Below are positions 17,004 to 25,664 of a stretch of 64,000 bases of DNA, piece by piece. Within the stretch, counting starts at the first letter, position 1. Every line of letters begins with the position of its first letter. Below the pieces are notes generated by a model. The model was not told the DNA's origin, made no database searches, and saw only the letters and a program-made list of their open reading frames with translations. The position numbers and the translations under genes are program-made. The DNA is taken from positions 1,736,001 to 1,800,000 of the forward strand of contig OZ244200.1 in assembly GCA_965216845.1 (NCBI GenBank). Direction: 5' to 3'. This DNA is from Panacagrimonas sp965216845 (lineage in GTDB: Bacteria > Pseudomonadota > Gammaproteobacteria > Nevskiales > Nevskiaceae).

Positions 17004-17677
17004 GCACAAACTCGCGGCCGCTGATTGCGGTCACCGGCCCCGATGGCTGGTTTCCCATCGCTTGGTGGTTCATCCGTTTCGGAGTTTGCCTGGCGGGCGG
17101 GCGGGCGGTGCGTATGACGCCAAGCATCTTGTGGCGTGAGCGGCCACCGGACGCGATAATCATCAGCGGCGGTGACGATATCGATCCCAGCCTCTATCTG
17201 CCGCACCCCTCCGAGGTCGCACCCAGCGATCCGGCGCGTGACCGGCTGGAAATGGAACAGATCGAACAAGCCCTGAGGCGCCGGATTCCCCTGCTTGGTA
17301 TCTGTCGCGGCGCGCAGCTGATCAATGTGGTGCGCCAGGGCCGATTGCATACTGATTTGCGGCGCATCCGCAAAGTGACGTCCAACCGGCGGACCCCGTT
17401 TCCCAACAAGACGGTGACGCTGCAAACGGGTTCCCGCATCGCTCAAGTGCTTGGCGCCGAGCGGGTACGCATCAACAGCCTGCATCATCAGGCGGTGAGT
17501 GAGCTGGGACATGGTTTGCGCATCGTGGGTCGTGACGCCGACGGCATCGTCCAGGCCATCGAGGATGCTGATCATCGGTTTCTGATCGGCGTCCAGTGGC
17601 ATCCGGAATATCTGCCGCTGCACACCTTGCAGCGGCGTATTTTCCAGCACCTGGTGAAGGCGGCACGCTTGCCTTGA
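17000..17677 (+). CDS. Class I glutamine amidotransferase-like (peptidase C26/PuuD family) hydrolase
   Basis: A 225-residue GATase-like hydrolase related to gamma-glutamyl-GABA hydrolase. The nucleophile elbow is LLGICRGAQL (Cys102) and the catalytic His and Glu are in VQWHPEYL; ISGGDDIDPSLY is the oxyanion-side motif of the C26 family. GTG 17000 overlaps the amidoligase stop codon. The N terminus SRPLIAVTGPDGWFP fits; an in-frame TTG at 16979 would add 7 residues. It ends in a 4-base overlap with the next gene (TTGA). In the operon it may supply ammonia to, or edit or hydrolyse the product of, the amidoligase. Confidence 0.87.
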   Translation: MSTNSRPLIAVTGPDGWFPIAWWFIRFGVCLAGGRAVRMTPSILWRERPPDAIIISGGDDIDPSLYLPHPSEVAPSDPARDRLEMEQIEQALRRRIPLLGICRGAQLINVVRQGRLHTDLRRIRKVTSNRRTPFPNKTVTLQTGSRIAQVLGAERVRINSLHHQAVSELGHGLRIVGRDADGIVQAIEDADHRFLIGVQWHPEYLPLHTLQRRIFQHLVKAARLP

Positions 17678-18096
17678 TCGCCTATCTGACCTTGTTCTGG
17701 AGCGCCTTTGGCGCCGCCACCATCCTGCCGTTTTATTCAGAGGTGGTGCTGCTCGCCTATCAGCATCAAGGGCTCGATCCGTTCGCACTGTGGATCACCG
17801 CAACCAGCGGCAACACCGCCGGCGCGGTACTCAACGGCTGGATCGGTCGGCATTTGCGCCGCTATCAGGACCGGCGCTGGTTTCCGGTTTCCGCCGCTGC
17901 GCTGGACAAAGCCGAGGTACGCTTCCAGCGTTGGGGGCAATGGTCATTGTTGTTGGCCTGGATGCCGATCGGTGGCGACGCGCTCACGTTCATCGGCGGT
18001 CTGATGCGCGTACGCTGGTCCGTGTTCGTGACCTTGGTGGCCATTGGCAAAGGCGCGCGCTACGCCTTGTTGATGGCGGGATTCAGTCTGTTCTGA
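17674..18096 (+). CDS. YqaA/DedA-like (SNARE-associated/VTT) membrane protein
   Basis: A 140-residue inner-membrane protein with a YqaA-type core: FWSAFGAATILPFYSEVVLL, the conserved ATSGNTAGAVLNGWIGRH, then the FQRWGQWSLLLAWMPIGGD re-entrant segment with TFIGGLMR. DedA-superfamily proteins are linked to lipid scrambling and membrane homeostasis. The only good start is TTG at 17674, overlapping the GATase stop codon, so the three genes are translationally chained. A strong hairpin follows at once. Why a membrane protein joins an amidoligase and a GATase is unclear; export or membrane localisation of the product is one possibility. Confidence 0.8.
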   Translation: MIAYLTLFWSAFGAATILPFYSEVVLLAYQHQGLDPFALWITATSGNTAGAVLNGWIGRHLRRYQDRRWFPVSAAALDKAEVRFQRWGQWSLLLAWMPIGGDALTFIGGLMRVRWSVFVTLVAIGKGARYALLMAGFSLF

Positions 18097-18120
18097 CCGC
18101 GGCGGCCGAAGCCGCCGCGG
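18097..18120. terminator. GC-rich bidirectional hairpin after the amidoligase operon
   Basis: Perfect 10-bp stem CCGCGGCGGC / GCCGCCGCGG with loop CGAA, between the convergent yqaA-like and cpxP-like genes. No clear T-run follows on the + strand. Confidence 0.55.
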
Positions 18121-18139
18121 CAATCACAGCCTTGTTTGA

Positions 18140-18598
18140 TCAGGCCTCCGGTTTGTCGTGATGCTTCCAGCGTTTTTGCATCCTGTCGGCGCGCTTGGCG
18201 ACCAATTCCTGCATCTTCTGCATTTGTTCGGGCGTCAGTACCTGAGCAAGTTCGGCTTTGACCTGCAGGATGGTGAGGACTTTTTCACGCGCCAGTTGAG
18301 CCGCTTCGTCAGCAAGTGTCTGAGACTGGGTGGCGTAGTCGCGGGCGTTGGGGTCCAGTGCCTGTGCCTTGCGCATCAGCGTCTTGCGTTGTTCGCGCAT
18401 CGTCTGGCGCTGATCCGCGCGTTGCTCAAGAATCTGCCGGACGCTGGCTTGTTGCGTCTCATCCAGAGAAAGGTGCTTGATCATCCGTTCCACCGGATCC
18501 CGTTTGCCGTGTGCCACCGAAACCGAGCTTGCGCCCAGCGCCACGCTGAGGCCAAGCAGGCCGGCGAACAGCCATTTCATTGATTCAGACCGTCTCAT
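18140..18598 (-). CDS. cpxP: CpxP/Spy-family periplasmic stress protein
   Basis: A 152-residue exported helical protein of the CpxP/Spy family, a periplasmic chaperone and inhibitor of the CpxA sensor. It has a signal peptide (MKWLFAGLLGLSVALGASS...AHG) and one clear LTPEQ motif near the C terminus (VLTPEQMQKMQELV); the first repeat is LSLDETQQASV. The rest is charged and helical (QRQTMREQRKTLMRKAQ). ATG 18598 has GGAG close upstream; in-frame ATGs at 18610 and 18580 are alternatives. It is divergent from a cpxR/cpxA pair with a perfect CpxR box between them, the same arrangement as enterobacterial cpxP-cpxRA. Confidence 0.78.
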   Translation of the reverse strand: MRRSESMKWLFAGLLGLSVALGASSVSVAHGKRDPVERMIKHLSLDETQQASVRQILEQRADQRQTMREQRKTLMRKAQALDPNARDYATQSQTLADEAAQLAREKVLTILQVKAELAQVLTPEQMQKMQELVAKRADRMQKRWKHHDKPEA

Positions 18599-18672
18599 TG
18601 CAATCTCCAAAGTGAGCCGAATTGGCTCAGGGGATTAGGCCGTGTTTGCCGGTTAAGCTCGGTTACCGTGGC

Positions 18673-18687
18673 GTAAAGATAGGTAAA
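18673..18687 (+). promoter_or_regulatory. CpxR box between cpxP and cpxR
   Basis: GTAAAGATAGGTAAA is an exact GTAAA-N5-GTAAA match to the CpxR-P consensus. It lies in the 129-bp divergent region, 41 bp before the cpxR start and 75 bp from the cpxP start, suggesting autoregulation of both arms. Confidence 0.75.
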
Positions 18688-18727
18688 GCCGTGGCCGCCT
18701 GTTGGATTCGGGGCAATACTTGGCTGC

Positions 18728-19423
18728 ATGAGTCTGATCCTGATTGCCGACGACGATACCGAACTCTGCGCGCTGCTGAGCGACTATCTGCTGCGTCAGG
18801 GCTTGCAAAGTCGAGCGCTTCACAGCGCGGAGGCGGCGATTGCGTTTCTGCAATCATCCACCGCCGACGCGCTCGTGTTGGACGTGATGTTGCCCGGCAT
18901 GGATGGCCTGAGTGCGTTGCGGCAGATTCGCAACTTCGCCGATCTTCCGGTGATCATGCTGTCCGGCCGTGGTGAGCCGGTGGATCGCATTCTCGGGCTG
19001 GAACTGGGCGCGGACGATTATCTGGCCAAGCCCTGCGTGCCACGTGAGTTGCTGGCGCGGATTCAGGCGGTGCTGCGGCGTGCCAGTGCCAATCAAACCG
19101 CAAGCTCGGAAATCGTGGTCGGCAAGCTGAGGCTGTGGCCACAGCAGCGTCGTGCTGAAGTGGGGTCGGCGCCGTTGCTGCTCACCGGCGCTGAATTTTC
19201 GGTATTGCGCGAACTGGCGCGGCAAGCCGGCATCGTCATCGGCCGTGATCAACTGACGCGGAGCGCCTTGAATCGTGGACTGGATCGCTACGACCGCGCC
19301 ATCGACGTTCACATCAGCCGACTGCGGCAAAAGCTGGCGGCGCTCAGTGCCGGTGTGAGAATCGACGCCATTCGCGGCGCCGGTTATCAGTTGATTGTCG
19401 AGTCGCCGGGTGTTTCGGCATGA
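18728..19423 (+). CDS. cpxR: OmpR-family response regulator, CpxR-like
   Basis: A 231-residue response regulator. The receiver domain has the acidic pocket DDD at 8-10, phospho-acceptor Asp52 in LVLDVMLPGMDG and the conserved AKP lysine. The C-terminal winged helix includes LLLTGAEFSVLRELARQAG, NRGLDRYDRAIDVHISRLRQ (a CpxR-like recognition helix) and IRGAGYQL. It is the likely partner of the kinase gene that overlaps its stop by 4 bases (ATGA). It probably responds to envelope misfolding, as inferred from cpxP and the CpxR box upstream. Confidence 0.87.
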   Translation: MSLILIADDDTELCALLSDYLLRQGLQSRALHSAEAAIAFLQSSTADALVLDVMLPGMDGLSALRQIRNFADLPVIMLSGRGEPVDRILGLELGADDYLAKPCVPRELLARIQAVLRRASANQTASSEIVVGKLRLWPQQRRAEVGSAPLLLTGAEFSVLRELARQAGIVIGRDQLTRSALNRGLDRYDRAIDVHISRLRQKLAALSAGVRIDAIRGAGYQLIVESPGVSA

Positions 19424-20742
19424 GCATTTTCTGGCGTCTGTTTCTGTGGTTTTGTGGTGCCAACATGCTGACACTGGCCGTCAGCCTTGTGATTGCCGGC
19501 ACCATTGCGCGCCACTCGGTGCACCAGCCGCCGGACGTTGCCGAGTTGAAAGCCCGGATTCAGGCGGACTGGTTGGCCGATGGTGACGCGCCGTTGCGGG
19601 GTCGTGATGGTCGATTGCGGTGGTATCTGTTGAACGACGGCGCCCGCATGGACGGCGGCGGGTTGCCGCCCTGGATTCGCCACCGTCTGCCGGCGCCAGA
19701 TGCCCCGGCTTCGATCCAGCGCCTGCATCGCGGCGGCTGGCTGGTGTCGGATGTGGTCAACACGCCACAGGGGCAGGCCCGGCTTCTGGTGGTGCAGGGG
19801 CCGGCCCGTCGACCGCATTGGTTTCCCGTGCTGTTCCTGGGCTTGCAGGTCGGTTTGACCCTGATCGTGATTGCCGCCGTGGGATGGTGGGTGTCGCGGC
19901 GCCTGGCCACGCCTCTGCAACACATCCAGAGCGCCGCACGCGGGATTGCCGATGGTGCGCTGGACCGGCGTGTTGGGTCCGCGCTCGCCGGCAGGAGCGA
20001 TGAGTATGGTCGCCTGGCGCGTGACTTTGATCACATGGCCACGCAAGTCCAATCGCTGCTGGAGAGCCGTGATCAGTTGCTGCACGACGTGTCGCACGAG
20101 TTGCGGGCGCCGCTGTCACGCCTGCGTTTCGCCATTGAACTGTCAAAGGCGTCCGGCAATGCGGCAGACCTTGACCGCGCCGACCGCGAGATCGGGCACA
20201 TCGATACCCTGGTGGGGCAGCTCCTGGCTCTGGCGCGCCTGGAACATGCCGGCGCGGACGCGCAGTCGTTCGAACCCCTTGCGCTGTGGGCGTTTGTCAA
20301 TGAAATCGTGGAGGCGGAGCGCCCGGCGGCACAGGCCGGATCGGTCGAGCTGTCGGTCAGCGGTGAGAAATTTTCAGCGCGTGCCGAAGCCGACAGCCTG
20401 CGGGGTGCGCTGGAGAACCTGCTGGCGAACGCATTGCGTTTCGCGCCAGCCGGGTCGCAGATTCAGGTCTGTGTCTCTCGGCACCAGGGTCATGCGCAGA
20501 TTGCCGTTCGTGATCAGGGGCCCGGCGTACCACAAGCGGTCCTGCACCGCCTGTTCGAGCCATTCTTCCGCGTGCCGGGGCCGTCTGGGCAGCAAGGCTA
20601 TGGGATTGGCCTGGCGCTGGTCAGCCGGGTGATGCGTCGCCACGGTGGCAGCGCCCAGGCGTGTTTGCCGGAAACCGGCGGCCTTGAAGTGCGTTTGCGC
20701 TGGCCGATTGCGGGGCCGGGCGCCCAACGCGAGCGTATCTGA
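19420..20742 (+). CDS. cpxA: Sensor histidine kinase, CpxA-like
   Basis: A 440-residue inner-membrane kinase. TM1 is near 10-30 (FCGANMLTLAVSLVIAG), followed by a periplasmic domain of about 110 residues, TM2 (FLGLQVGLTLIVIAAVGWW) and a HAMP linker (RRLATPLQHIQSAARGIADG). The dimerisation helix has His226 in LLHDVSHELRAPLSRLRF, with the N box LRGALENLLANALRFAP and DQGPGVP / GYGIGLALV ATP-binding boxes. Start overlaps the cpxR stop. The cognate regulator is surely the upstream gene. The periplasmic domain is shorter and unlike E. coli CpxA, so the stimulus may not be the same. Confidence 0.85.
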   Translation: MSIFWRLFLWFCGANMLTLAVSLVIAGTIARHSVHQPPDVAELKARIQADWLADGDAPLRGRDGRLRWYLLNDGARMDGGGLPPWIRHRLPAPDAPASIQRLHRGGWLVSDVVNTPQGQARLLVVQGPARRPHWFPVLFLGLQVGLTLIVIAAVGWWVSRRLATPLQHIQSAARGIADGALDRRVGSALAGRSDEYGRLARDFDHMATQVQSLLESRDQLLHDVSHELRAPLSRLRFAIELSKASGNAADLDRADREIGHIDTLVGQLLALARLEHAGADAQSFEPLALWAFVNEIVEAERPAAQAGSVELSVSGEKFSARAEADSLRGALENLLANALRFAPAGSQIQVCVSRHQGHAQIAVRDQGPGVPQAVLHRLFEPFFRVPGPSGQQGYGIGLALVSRVMRRHGGSAQACLPETGGLEVRLRWPIAGPGAQRERI

Positions 20743-20827
20743 CGGCGATTGCCAAAATGTGGTCAAATCCGCGCCCGTTCGAATGGGCCGAACTCGATGT
20801 GATCGGCCGCCGCTGTTGCCATCGATC

Positions 20828-22204
20828 ATGTCTGTGCGTATTTCGCCCATGTTGCTGCAGGAGGTTGCCGCCAACCTGAAGTTGGCCGCTCCGATTCTGG
20901 CCACGCAACTGGCCTATGTCAGCATGGGGACGGTCGACACCATTTTTGCCGGACGGCTGGGGGAGAAGGAGCTGGCCGCGGTCGCCGTTGGTAGCAACGT
21001 CTGGTTTTTGTTCTACATTCTTTTTCTCGGCCTGTTTTTGGCGGTGTCTCCGATTGTGGCGCAGCGGGTCGGCGCCATGGAATTGCCGCGAAAAATCGGT
21101 GGCTTCGTCCGCAGTGCGCTGCTGTTGGGTGTGGTCGCCGGCCTGATCTGGACGCTGATCACGCGCATGTTGAGCGGGTTCGCGCTGTCCTGGTTGGATC
21201 TGGATGGCGCAACCCACCGCATGGCGCAGGATTACCTGCTGGCCGTGTCCTGGGCCGGTGTTCCCTTGTGTGTGGGTTTTGTATTGCGCAACACCGCCGA
21301 AGGACACGGGCTGATCAAGGTCGCCTTTATTGCCGCTTTCTGCGGATTATTGGTGAACGCGCTGTTTGATTATCTGCTGATGCACGGTAATTTCGGCTTT
21401 CCCGAACTGGGGCCGGAGGGGGCGGGCTGGGCGTCGGTGCTGGCCTCGGTCACCATGGTGGTGATTTACGTCGCCCTGTTTCCGACCGACCAGCGCTTGC
21501 GCGCCTTGAAGGTTTTTCGTGCACCCTGGCTTCCCAGGTTCGATCGCGCACAGATTTTCGAAGTGCTGCGATTGGGAACGCCGATTTCCGCCATGGTCAC
21601 CGCCGAGGTGTCGTTGTTTTCAATCGGTGCCCTGTTGATGGCGCGTTTTGGTACCGGCGTGGTTGCCGCACACCAGATCGCGATCAACTTTGCTTCGCTG
21701 AGTTTCATGGTGCCGCTGTCCATTGGCTTTGCAACCACCGTGCGGGTGGGGCAAGCCGCAGGTGCTGGCAACCACAGCCTGATCGCCCGACGCGGTCGAG
21801 TGGGGATTGCCATCAGCGCACTGTATGCACTGCTGGCGGCAACCGTGATGGCGCTGCTGGCGCCACGGATCGTCGCGCTCTATACCGATTTGAGCGCGGT
21901 TTCCGAGCTGGCCGTCCGGTTTTTGATGTTGGCCGCCGTGTTTCAGCTGTTCGACTGCGTACAGGCATCCGCCAACGGCGCGCTGCGCGGCATCAAGGAC
22001 ACACGAGTGCCCATGATCATCACCGTATTCGCCTATTGGCTCATCGGCATGCCGATTGCATTGGGCTTGGCGTTTCGCACCGATGCAGGTCCAGGCGGCA
22101 TCTGGTGGGGTTTCATCGTCGGGCTGTTTGTCGCCGCCATCGGCCTGTGTGCACGTTTTTTATCCAAGACCCATCCGAATTCGTTCTGGCAAGGCGCTGC
22201 CTGA
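20828..22204 (+). CDS. MATE-family multidrug efflux transporter
   Basis: A 458-residue inner-membrane antiporter of the NorM/MATE family, expelling cationic compounds with Na+ or H+. Twelve hydrophobic segments are present in two homologous halves. MATE signatures are LAAPILATQLAYVSMGTVDT near the N terminus, FAGRLGEKELAAVAVG, then in the second half GTPISAMVTAEVSLFSIGAL and HQIAINFASLSFMVPLSIG, plus FDCVQASANGALRGIKDTR. ATG 20828 aligns with family starts; the reading frame is open further upstream but that stretch overlaps cpxA. It lies 85 bp after cpxA in the same direction. Confidence 0.92.
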   Translation: MSVRISPMLLQEVAANLKLAAPILATQLAYVSMGTVDTIFAGRLGEKELAAVAVGSNVWFLFYILFLGLFLAVSPIVAQRVGAMELPRKIGGFVRSALLLGVVAGLIWTLITRMLSGFALSWLDLDGATHRMAQDYLLAVSWAGVPLCVGFVLRNTAEGHGLIKVAFIAAFCGLLVNALFDYLLMHGNFGFPELGPEGAGWASVLASVTMVVIYVALFPTDQRLRALKVFRAPWLPRFDRAQIFEVLRLGTPISAMVTAEVSLFSIGALLMARFGTGVVAAHQIAINFASLSFMVPLSIGFATTVRVGQAAGAGNHSLIARRGRVGIAISALYALLAATVMALLAPRIVALYTDLSAVSELAVRFLMLAAVFQLFDCVQASANGALRGIKDTRVPMIITVFAYWLIGMPIALGLAFRTDAGPGGIWWGFIVGLFVAAIGLCARFLSKTHPNSFWQGAA

Positions 22205-22311
22205 GACCTTCGACCCCGACAGGCTGTGGTCGGCGATGTCCGTCAGCTCCTCGGTGGCGCATTCACCGTACGGATCCAGCTTCAGCAACGGCGTGCTTGC
22301 GGTTTTGGGGT

Positions 22312-23193
22312 TCACTCGCCCGATTGCAGTTTGTCCTGCGTCCTGGTTTCAAAGTCACTGGCGTGGTGCCGCTCGTGCAACTGGCTGGCCGGTTCGCCCC
22401 AGGCTCGATTGACCATACGCCCGCGTTGGACCGCCGGCCGTTGCGCGATGACATTCGTCCATCGGATCACGTGCGTATAGGTCTGCACTTGCAGAAACTG
22501 CGCCGCGTCATACAGCACACCGCGCGCCAAAGCGCCGTACCAGGGCCAGACCGCCATGTCCGCAATGCTGTACTGGCTTCCGGCAAGAAATTCATGTTGC
22601 GCCAGGTGCTGGTCCAGCACATCCAGTTGGCGCTTGACCTCCATTGCATAACGATTGATGGGATATTCCATCTTGCTCGGCGCATAGGCGTAGAAATGAC
22701 CGAAACCGCCACCCAGAAACGGCGCGCTGCCCATCTGCCAGAACAGCCAGTTAAGGGCTTCGGTTCGGCTTTTGTGATCGTTCGGCAGGAAGGCGCCGAA
22801 TCGTTCGGCCAAATACAGGAGGATGGCGCCGGATTCGAACACCCGTGTCGGTGGATTCGTGCTGCGATCCACCATGACCGGGATTTTCGAATTGGGGTTG
22901 ATTTCCACGTAACCGCTGGAAAACTGTTCGCCCTGGTTGATATTGATCAGCCAGGCATCGTATTCCGCATCGCGGTGGCCGGCCGCCAGCAACTCCTCCA
23001 GCATGACCGTGACCTTGACGCCGTTGGGCGTGGCCAAGGAATAAACCTGAAATGGATGTTCGCCGACCGGCAGCTGTTTTTCATGCGTGGGCCCGGAAAC
23101 CGGGCGATTGATTTGCGAAAATTGTCCGCCGTTTTTCTTGTCCCATGTCCAGACCTTGGGCGGGGTGTATTGCGTTGTGGGCGCTTCGTTCAT
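22312..23193 (-). CDS. yghU: Glutathione S-transferase, YghU-type disulfide-bond reductase
   Basis: A 293-residue Nu-class GST-like protein with disulfide-bond reductase activity toward glutathione adducts. YghU-specific features are the long N-terminal extension (TPPKVWTWDKKNGG, INRPVSGPTHEKQLPVG), the thioredoxin-like half with LATPNGVKVTVMLEEL, ININQGEQFSSGYVEINPN and SKIPVMVD, and the ESGAILLYLAE GSH site. The helical C-terminal half has IADMAVWPWYG. Start ATG 23193 fits the YghU N terminus. Clear family assignment. Confidence 0.93.
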   Translation of the reverse strand: MNEAPTTQYTPPKVWTWDKKNGGQFSQINRPVSGPTHEKQLPVGEHPFQVYSLATPNGVKVTVMLEELLAAGHRDAEYDAWLININQGEQFSSGYVEINPNSKIPVMVDRSTNPPTRVFESGAILLYLAERFGAFLPNDHKSRTEALNWLFWQMGSAPFLGGGFGHFYAYAPSKMEYPINRYAMEVKRQLDVLDQHLAQHEFLAGSQYSIADMAVWPWYGALARGVLYDAAQFLQVQTYTHVIRWTNVIAQRPAVQRGRMVNRAWGEPASQLHERHHASDFETRTQDKLQSGE

Positions 23194-23343
23194 GGCGTGA
23201 TTGCGGGTTTTGCGTGGTTGAGGTGTGAGTACACCACGGTTGACGGCAGCGCCGGCGCCAAGCAAGGCCCAAGATCGCCGGCTGGGGCGGCAATCGGCGA
23301 GTCTGAGGCGGATGCGCCGCGCCTCAAGATCTCGCCCGGCAAC

Positions 23344-25518
23344 TCAGCCGCCGAGCGCCGGCTCGGCCACAACGCCACCACCGCCCGGGACCACCACCGG
23401 TCGCTCGAAGAACAGCGGCGGGTCATAGGCAATGGGCAGCGCGCCGAGCTGATTACCCGGTTGCAATGCATCATCTGCGCGAATGCCCACCGCGGAGATG
23501 GTGTACAGCACAATGCCGTCATCGCCTTGCGCGAACAGGGAACGACGCGGATCCGCCGATACGTAGGCGAATGCGCAATCACCGTTGGGGCTGAATTCGC
23601 AGAATCCGCGATCGCTGAGGAATTGCGAATGCTCAATGCGTCCGGACTCGCTCAGCGGTCGATCGGCGCCTGGGTCAACCCGCACCACCAAAAAGCCCGT
23701 GAACTGTGAGAAGTCGGTGTCGCCGTAGCTGATCAGCGGAATGCTGAGCGTGCCGGGCGTGGCTGCGCTGTCGCTGTCGGAGAAATAGCTGAAGGCGTGT
23801 GGATCGTGCTCGGCCGGACTATAGCTGTAGCCAAAATCGCCCACCGTGGGCGCGATACTCGCCACTGGCGACACGTTCTCCAGGTCGCTGACGTCGAACA
23901 GTTGCACCGCCACCGCGCCGGTCAGGCGCTCGTCGGTGCCGTCGCGGCCCACGGTCAGCAGATAGTCCTCACCTACCGGCGCCAGATAACTGGAAAAGCC
24001 GGGAATCTTCAATTCGCTGGCGATGCGCGGCGCGGTGGGGATACTCAGATCAAATGCGAACAGCGGATCGATTTGTCGAAAGGTGACGACAAAGCCGCGA
24101 TCACCCAGAAAACGTGCGCCCTGAATGCGCTCGCCCGGCGCAAAGCCTTCCACTGAGGCGACTTGCGGAAGATCCAGGCCGTCAGAGCGCAGTATCCACA
24201 GATGGTTGGTGGAGGCGTCACCGCCGGGCCCAAAGCGGGAAATTGTGGTGGCGACGCGAAGATGATTCTCATGTTCTGACAAGGCGAAGCGATTGAGAAT
24301 CGAGCCCGGCACCTTGCCCAGACCACGATATTGCGCCGCGCCGGAATCGGACAGCTCAAACCGATAAATCACGCTTTCCTCATCCTGCACCGGGGCGAAA
24401 AACCAGCCAAAGCTGGATTGGGCGAGGAATAAATTGTCGCGCGAGGCGTAGACCGTGTATGCGTTGTTGACGATGGCACTTGTGCCGCGATTGGCGCCGT
24501 CCTGATCGAAGCTGTCAATCACGGCAAAGCCAAGACCGGTGGTGACATCCGGCGCCGAAAGCTGATTGCAGGCCAGGGTTTGCGAAGCACGTGACTGACC
24601 GCTGGACTGAGCCGAAATTTCCGGTAGCAGCGCATCCACGCCCTGGCTTTGCAAGCGGCTGTTGATATTGGCGTTGACGCTGACCTTGATGCTTTGCGCA
24701 CGCGTTTCATCGCCATTGGCCACCGCCGCAAAATAATCCGATTGCAGGCTTTGCAGCGGCTCGCTGCCGTCGTACAGCCATTGTGGGCGCGGCACGTCGA
24801 AACGCGTCACCCGATGCACGCGACCGTCGATGCGTCGCGCTTCCAGGCCAAAGCCTTCCACTTCCAGCCGGCCCGTTTCCGCCGGCGCGGCGGGGTTGCT
24901 CACATCCACAAAAATGGTGGTGGCGAAACTTCTGTTTTGATCAAAGCGCGAGGCCAGCACCACCACGCGGCCGGCGTCTTCGTCCAGAAACAGTTCAGAA
25001 GTGGCGAAACCCGACTGTCCCTGTGACAGATCCAGCTCCACCGGCGTTTGCGCGTTCAGCCCTTGCGGCGGGAAGGCGTTGACAATGGACAGCTTGTTGG
25101 TGGAAAGAATGTAGATACGGCCGCTGCTGTCGATCTTGACGATATCCGCCTCATCCACACCGGCTTCCTGCACATTGGTTTCGGAAACCCGGTCCGGTGC
25201 GCTGACGGCGTCTTCGCTGGCGCCGCCGGCGCCGCCATTCGGCGCGTTGGGTGCGCCGACCGCGAAATCAGCTTCCAGAAAAATCGGGCAGGGCGCATCG
25301 GCCAGGCAACGAAAGCCTTGCAGCAGCTCCTCGGTCAGCGCATTGGCCACATAGGGGACGAAATCATTGCAAGTCGCATCAAAGCTCTTGAGCTGCAGCT
25401 GGGCGCGCGGCGTTGCTTGCGGATTCGGTTCATTGTTGCCGCCCGAACCGCCACCGCCGCCGCCACAGGCTGACAGGGAAAAAATTGCGACCAAGCTCAG
25501 CAAATGGGAAGCGCGCAT
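23344..25518 (-). CDS. Secreted beta-propeller domain lipoprotein
   Basis: A 724-residue envelope protein. It begins with a lipoprotein signal peptide (MRASHLLSLVAIFSLSAC) with lipidated Cys18, then a Gly-rich linker. The remainder matches the Beta_propel family (PF09826): the entry motif TNVQEAGVDEADIVKID, repeated strands such as GRIYILSTNKLSIV and RDNLFLAQSSFGW, and the C-terminal YDPPLFFERPVVVPGGGG. Its position in the envelope and its partner are unknown; propellers of this type may bind proteins or act in copper-dependent processes, but this is not established. An in-frame ATG at 25593 would spoil the signal peptide. Confidence 0.82.
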   Translation of the reverse strand: MRASHLLSLVAIFSLSACGGGGGGSGGNNEPNPQATPRAQLQLKSFDATCNDFVPYVANALTEELLQGFRCLADAPCPIFLEADFAVGAPNAPNGGAGGASEDAVSAPDRVSETNVQEAGVDEADIVKIDSSGRIYILSTNKLSIVNAFPPQGLNAQTPVELDLSQGQSGFATSELFLDEDAGRVVVLASRFDQNRSFATTIFVDVSNPAAPAETGRLEVEGFGLEARRIDGRVHRVTRFDVPRPQWLYDGSEPLQSLQSDYFAAVANGDETRAQSIKVSVNANINSRLQSQGVDALLPEISAQSSGQSRASQTLACNQLSAPDVTTGLGFAVIDSFDQDGANRGTSAIVNNAYTVYASRDNLFLAQSSFGWFFAPVQDEESVIYRFELSDSGAAQYRGLGKVPGSILNRFALSEHENHLRVATTISRFGPGGDASTNHLWILRSDGLDLPQVASVEGFAPGERIQGARFLGDRGFVVTFRQIDPLFAFDLSIPTAPRIASELKIPGFSSYLAPVGEDYLLTVGRDGTDERLTGAVAVQLFDVSDLENVSPVASIAPTVGDFGYSYSPAEHDPHAFSYFSDSDSAATPGTLSIPLISYGDTDFSQFTGFLVVRVDPGADRPLSESGRIEHSQFLSDRGFCEFSPNGDCAFAYVSADPRRSLFAQGDDGIVLYTISAVGIRADDALQPGNQLGALPIAYDPPLFFERPVVVPGGGGVVAEPALGG

Positions 25519-25664
25519 CAATCCATCTCCAAATCGTTTCGGGGGTGCGAAACAGCCCGCACTGCATGACTCGGAATTGTATCGTCCGCGCAAGGCTTTT
25601 CGGACGATTGACGGACCGGAGTCTGGCCTTGACCGACCAGCGGCGCGATTGGGCCGAAAGCCGG

